Program-made: the position numbers and the translations under genes
The notes under the pieces: generated by a model
What the model was told of the DNA's origin: nothing
Database searches by the model: none
The model's input: the letters and a program-made list of their open reading frames with translations, nothing else
Part shown: positions 33,440 through 36,513 of the stretch, piece by piece
Layout of the letters: each line of letters begins with the position of its first letter
Numbering within the stretch: position 1 is the stretch's first letter
Source of the DNA: Planctomycetaceae bacterium
GTDB lineage: Bacteria; Planctomycetota; Planctomycetia; Planctomycetales; Planctomycetaceae
Direction of reading: 5' to 3'
Assembly: GCA_028284485.1 (NCBI GenBank)
Contig: JANQRQ010000310.1
Coordinates: 1-36,513 of the forward strand
Length of the DNA: 36,513 nt

Positions 33440-35889
33440 TCTGCCGGACGCTGCGTCTCGCTTTTTTGTGACGACCTAATTGCCATATCGATCATTGAAG
33501 GTACGTCTAACATCAGGCAGACGCTTCCATCGCCTAGAATGCTAGCGCCGGATAACCCATCGATTTCAATAAAGTTGTCTGAAAGCGATTTGATCACGAT
33601 ATCGTGACCACCAAGCAATTCCTCAACTCGCAAACCCATTGTTCGGCCGCCCGCATTAAGTATGACGACATGGGCAGCCTCATTGGATTTGTTTTCCTCC
33701 GACGAGTCATCGACCTTTCGATATTCGTAATCGATCTCATGCCATTGAAACACATCGGTGATTCCCAGCAACGGTATATACTCGTCGCGCACATCGATCG
33801 TTTGTTTGCCATGCACCGTGACAATCGCATCGGAATCAACTGAAACGATTTCACGGACATCGTCGATTGGCATCGAGAAAATCACACCTCGGACTCGAAC
33901 GAGCAAACTGCTGATGATCGCAAGTGTGAGCGGCAAACGAATCGTGAATGTTGTGCCTTGCTTCGCGACCGAGTCCACTTCGATTGTTCCATTCAGCTCG
34001 CCGATCCGCGTTCTGACGACATCCATTCCGACTCCACGACCGGAAACGTCCGTAATTTCCGTCGCCGTGCTAAACCCAGGATGCCAAATATACTCCAGCG
34101 TTTGCTCTTCGGATAACTCTTCGGCGGCCGCTCCTGAGAGTAGACCCTTCTCAACGACTTTGGCTCGAATCTTGGCAACATCAATTCCCATTCCGTCGTC
34201 CCGCACGTGAATGTATACGCTGTTTCCGCTATGACTGGCTTCCAAGACAATCGTGCCGGCCTCCGGTTTGCCGCTTGCGATACGCTGTTCAGCAGATTCC
34301 ATTCCATGATCGAGCGAGTTGCGGACGAGATGGACCAACGGATCCCCCAATTCATCAATCATCCGTTTATCCAACTCGGTTTTCTCTCCGTGAATCACCA
34401 AGTTGACTTTCTTGCCACGTTCCTTCGACAGATCTCGAACGACCCGTTTGAAACGGTTAAACAGCGGTCCGACTGGTACCATCCGCGTATCGAGAACGCC
34501 ACGCTGCAAATTGTGCGAGACGCGCGTCAGTTGATCGACGGCTTCTCCGATTTGACCAAAACATTGACGGCCATTGTCCCAAATGTCCGATTGTTCGGTC
34601 ATCAATTCCAATCCGGCCCTGAGTTGCTGCACTTCGGCTGACCAGTTGCCGCCCGAACGATCCAAACTTTCGATGGTTCGCTTTAGGCTATCTTTAAAGT
34701 CACGAACACGATTAACCATTCCAGCACTGCGCAGCTCGGGACTGATGTGGGAGGTAATCTGAAGAAAGCGAGCCCGATTAACGACGAGTTCACCCGCGAG
34801 GTTCATCAAGTTATCCAGTCGGTCAATGTCGACTCGCATCGTTTCCACAACTTTTGTCGCTGGCTTTTCGACAGATGATGACTCGACTTGTTGATTGACT
34901 CCCTCTTCGGCCGTAATGGCGTCAGATGACGCGGACTCCGACTGCAACAAGGAATCGCCCCGACCAGCATTGACTGTCGAGACAGTCTCCACCGTTTCAG
35001 GCACATTCGGTACGGACTCTACTTCTCCTGAATCAACCGCTGCGTCGGCCACATTCTGCGGGGCCTCCGATTCTTCAGTCGATTCTCTCGTTGACGTGAC
35101 TTCGACCGTTTCTTGTTCGGCCGATTCTGTGCTTTCGCCTTTGAACTCGATCGACTCCACACCATCGACATCCGCGGCAGAGCGAATGACTTCAAGACTT
35201 TCCTGCGTTTCAATCCAAACGTCAAAACTCTCCAAAGCCTCATCGTCCGACATTTCGTCCAATTCAGGATGAGTTGATTTGACGTCGCCGAAACCGGATA
35301 GCCGGGAAACAATTAGTTGTGCCTTGAGATCAACCAATGGCAATCCCGATTGGAACTTCACGGTCATTTGAATCGTGTTGCTGCCCACATCGACGGCTGG
35401 GACAGGTGCCGCCAGGGTCGAGCTGTCCTTGGGGGTCTCCTGGACATCGCTGCTCGAAGTGCGATCACTATCGACCGCATTGTGCGCATCTTCTTCCAAC
35501 TGCCTTAACTCTTGCAGCAACTCTGCCGAACTGGCCAACTGCTCGCCATCACGCAGGCGACCATTACATTGACGTAGAAAATCAATACAGCGCAACACGA
35601 GGTTCATCGTCGGCTCATCGAGTCGATCCTGCCCCGATCGAAAGCGCTCGAATCGATTTTCCAAATGATGAGTCAACACCGTAATGTTGTCGAAGCCCAT
35701 CATTCCGGCAGATCCCTTGATGGAATGAATCAATCGGAAGGCCTCATTCAAATCGTTCGCATTGGCGGGATCCCGCTCCAGAGCCAACATCGTTTCCACA
35801 AGGTCGTCGAGTTGCTCTTCAGTTTCGTCAAGAAACGTCTGAAGATACTCCGCCATATCGTCGGGAAGATTTGCTGAGTTGTCGGTCAT
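33436..35889 (-). CDS. cheA: Chemotaxis histidine kinase CheA
   Basis: The 817-residue product has an HPt domain (about 10-115) with the phosphorylated His H55 in RLIHSIKGSAGMMGF. A P2-like regulator-binding domain lies at 172-250 (MTVKFQSGLPLVDLK to DGVESIEFKG). A long Ser/Glu/Thr/Val-rich linker covers 250-345. The dimerisation domain spans about 350-500. The ATPase domain (about 505-655) has the N box HLVRNSLDHG at 520-529, DDGMGID at 564-570 and GRGVGMDVV at 617-625. A CheW-like domain fills 656-805. All catalytic motifs are intact. It follows cheR after two bases and overlaps cheC by four. The regulators it phosphorylates are probably CheY, CheB and the receiver of the terminal SpoIIE protein. 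The long acidic linker is larger than in E. coli CheA but common in multi-regulator systems. Confidence 0.95.
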   Translation of the reverse strand: MTDNSANLPDDMAEYLQTFLDETEEQLDDLVETMLALERDPANANDLNEAFRLIHSIKGSAGMMGFDNITVLTHHLENRFERFRSGQDRLDEPTMNLVLRCIDFLRQCNGRLRDGEQLASSAELLQELRQLEEDAHNAVDSDRTSSSDVQETPKDSSTLAAPVPAVDVGSNTIQMTVKFQSGLPLVDLKAQLIVSRLSGFGDVKSTHPELDEMSDDEALESFDVWIETQESLEVIRSAADVDGVESIEFKGESTESAEQETVEVTSTRESTEESEAPQNVADAAVDSGEVESVPNVPETVETVSTVNAGRGDSLLQSESASSDAITAEEGVNQQVESSSVEKPATKVVETMRVDIDRLDNLMNLAGELVVNRARFLQITSHISPELRSAGMVNRVRDFKDSLKRTIESLDRSGGNWSAEVQQLRAGLELMTEQSDIWDNGRQCFGQIGEAVDQLTRVSHNLQRGVLDTRMVPVGPLFNRFKRVVRDLSKERGKKVNLVIHGEKTELDKRMIDELGDPLVHLVRNSLDHGMESAEQRIASGKPEAGTIVLEASHSGNSVYIHVRDDGMGIDVAKIRAKVVEKGLLSGAAAEELSEEQTLEYIWHPGFSTATEITDVSGRGVGMDVVRTRIGELNGTIEVDSVAKQGTTFTIRLPLTLAIISSLLVRVRGVIFSMPIDDVREIVSVDSDAIVTVHGKQTIDVRDEYIPLLGITDVFQWHEIDYEYRKVDDSSEENKSNEAAHVVILNAGGRTMGLRVEELLGGHDIVIKSLSDNFIEIDGLSGASILGDGSVCLMLDVPSMIDMAIRSSQKSETQRPAD

Positions 35890-35891
35890 TG

Positions 35892-36513
35892 TTACGTATT
35901 TCTTCTGACACTTTCCGATGCCGTTGGGGCGATGTCTTTCGTTTTTTGATAAAGAAATGGAGAGATCTTATGCAGCGGATCGAGCATGTCGTAGACCCCT
36001 TCGGAAGGCCCAACGACCAGGTAACCGCCAACGGCCAATGAATTGAGCAGGTTGTTAATGACGACCTGCTTTGACTCGCGGTCGAAGTAAATTAGCACAT
36101 TGCGAATGAAGATGCAGTCGAAGTTTGATTCAGGCAGCGACTGCATCAGGTTGTGCTTTTTGAATTCCACTTGATCTTTGATCGCCTTGCGCATCAGCCA
36201 CGAATCGCCATCATTTTGTCGCTGGAAGTATCGCCGCCGCTGCTTGTCAGCGACGGATTCGATTGCTCGGGCATTGAAGACCCCTTCTCGAGCTGCATGC
36301 AGGGCTTCTTCGCTGATGTCCGTCCCTAGAATCTGCAACGACCAGTCTCGTAAGCGATAACTGTTCTCCGCCAGACAAATCGCAATGGTATAAGGTTCGG
36401 CGCCGCTCGCGCAGCCTGCGGACCAAAACCGCAGCGACGCTGGTCGCCGACCGGCGCGATAGTCGGAAATCACTTCGGTCAGCAGCTCTGTTTTTAGCCA
36501 ATCGAAGTGCTTT
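35892..36513 (-). CDS. cheR: Chemotaxis protein methyltransferase CheR, 5' end beyond the window
   Basis: CheR methylates glutamates of chemoreceptors using SAM. The frame is open to the right edge. A GTG at 36473 is in frame but lies inside the conserved region, with KHFDWLKTELLTEV preceding it, so the true start is outside the window. Visible motifs are the SAM site FWSAGCASGAEPYTIAI, the acidic residue after ILGTDISEEAL, and FDCIFIRNVLIYFD with the following LAVGGYLVVGPSEG. The C-terminal tail after SEG is short and ends ESVRRNT. The N-terminal helical domain is mostly missing. It is the first visible gene of the operon, two bases ahead of cheA. Genes further upstream, such as cheW or receptors, cannot be judged. 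Confidence 0.93.
   Translation of the reverse strand, partial: KHFDWLKTELLTEVISDYRAGRRPASLRFWSAGCASGAEPYTIAICLAENSYRLRDWSLQILGTDISEEALHAAREGVFNARAIESVADKQRRRYFQRQNDGDSWLMRKAIKDQVEFKKHNLMQSLPESNFDCIFIRNVLIYFDRESKQVVINNLLNSLAVGGYLVVGPSEGVYDMLDPLHKISPFLYQKTKDIAPTASESVRRNT

Overview
The window looks like a chromosomal stretch from a planctomycete (Planctomycetia, Gimesia/Rubinisphaera-like). I infer this from gene content, not from a marker gene. The supporting features are: an ECF sigma factor of the type paired with large transmembrane Ser/Thr kinases; secreted EF-hand proteins with P/Homo B domains; split or N-domain-only secretin proteins; a secreted protein full of Cys-Cys pairs; DUF3500; a hopanoid HpnH; and a CheC/CheD-type chemotaxis operon. 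Base composition is mid-GC and fairly even. I found no tRNA, rRNA, transposase, integrase or CRISPR array.

Layout: 1-2641 (minus) holds a TPR/thioredoxin-fold lipidic-space or periplasmic protein, followed by a secretin-like protein cut by the left edge. 3400-3789 (plus) is a small exported Cys-rich protein with its own promoter and terminator. 3945-8507 carries a GT-C type membrane glycosyltransferase, a divergent GDP-mannose 4,6-dehydratase (gmd) and hpnH. 8553-11181 (minus) is a kinase-sigma pair in which the kinase carries an extracytoplasmic c-type haem domain. Divergent from it, 11576-17365 (plus) is a probable operon of two EF-hand/P-domain secreted proteins and a long protein made only of secretin N-type repeats.

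17532-20999 (plus) has three class I methyltransferases and an ABM-type monooxygenase. 21101-22509 (minus) is a translationally coupled pair: an Asp-box beta-propeller and a MoaD/ThiS-like protein ending in Gly-Gly. 22831-23868 is a PLP-dependent D-cysteine desulfhydrase/ACC-deaminase-like enzyme. 23908-26605 (minus) has two exported proteins (DUF3500 and an arylsulfotransferase-like propeller). 27040-29241 is one polypeptide joining an SDF/DAACS-like transporter to a family 3 solute-binding domain.

29384-36513 (minus) is a tightly packed chemosensory operon in the order cheR (cut by the right edge), cheA, cheC, cheD, cheY, cheB, then a receiver-SpoIIE phosphatase. No receptor, separate cheW or flagellar gene lies in the window, and the terminal phosphatase suggests an output other than, or besides, motility.

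The best candidate for an undescribed system is 8553-17365: a haem-bearing membrane kinase with an N-terminal zinc-finger-like segment, an ECF sigma factor, and a divergent operon of Ca-binding secreted proteins plus a secretin-N scaffold. The SDF-solute-binding fusion and the rearranged secretin at the left edge are the next most interesting.
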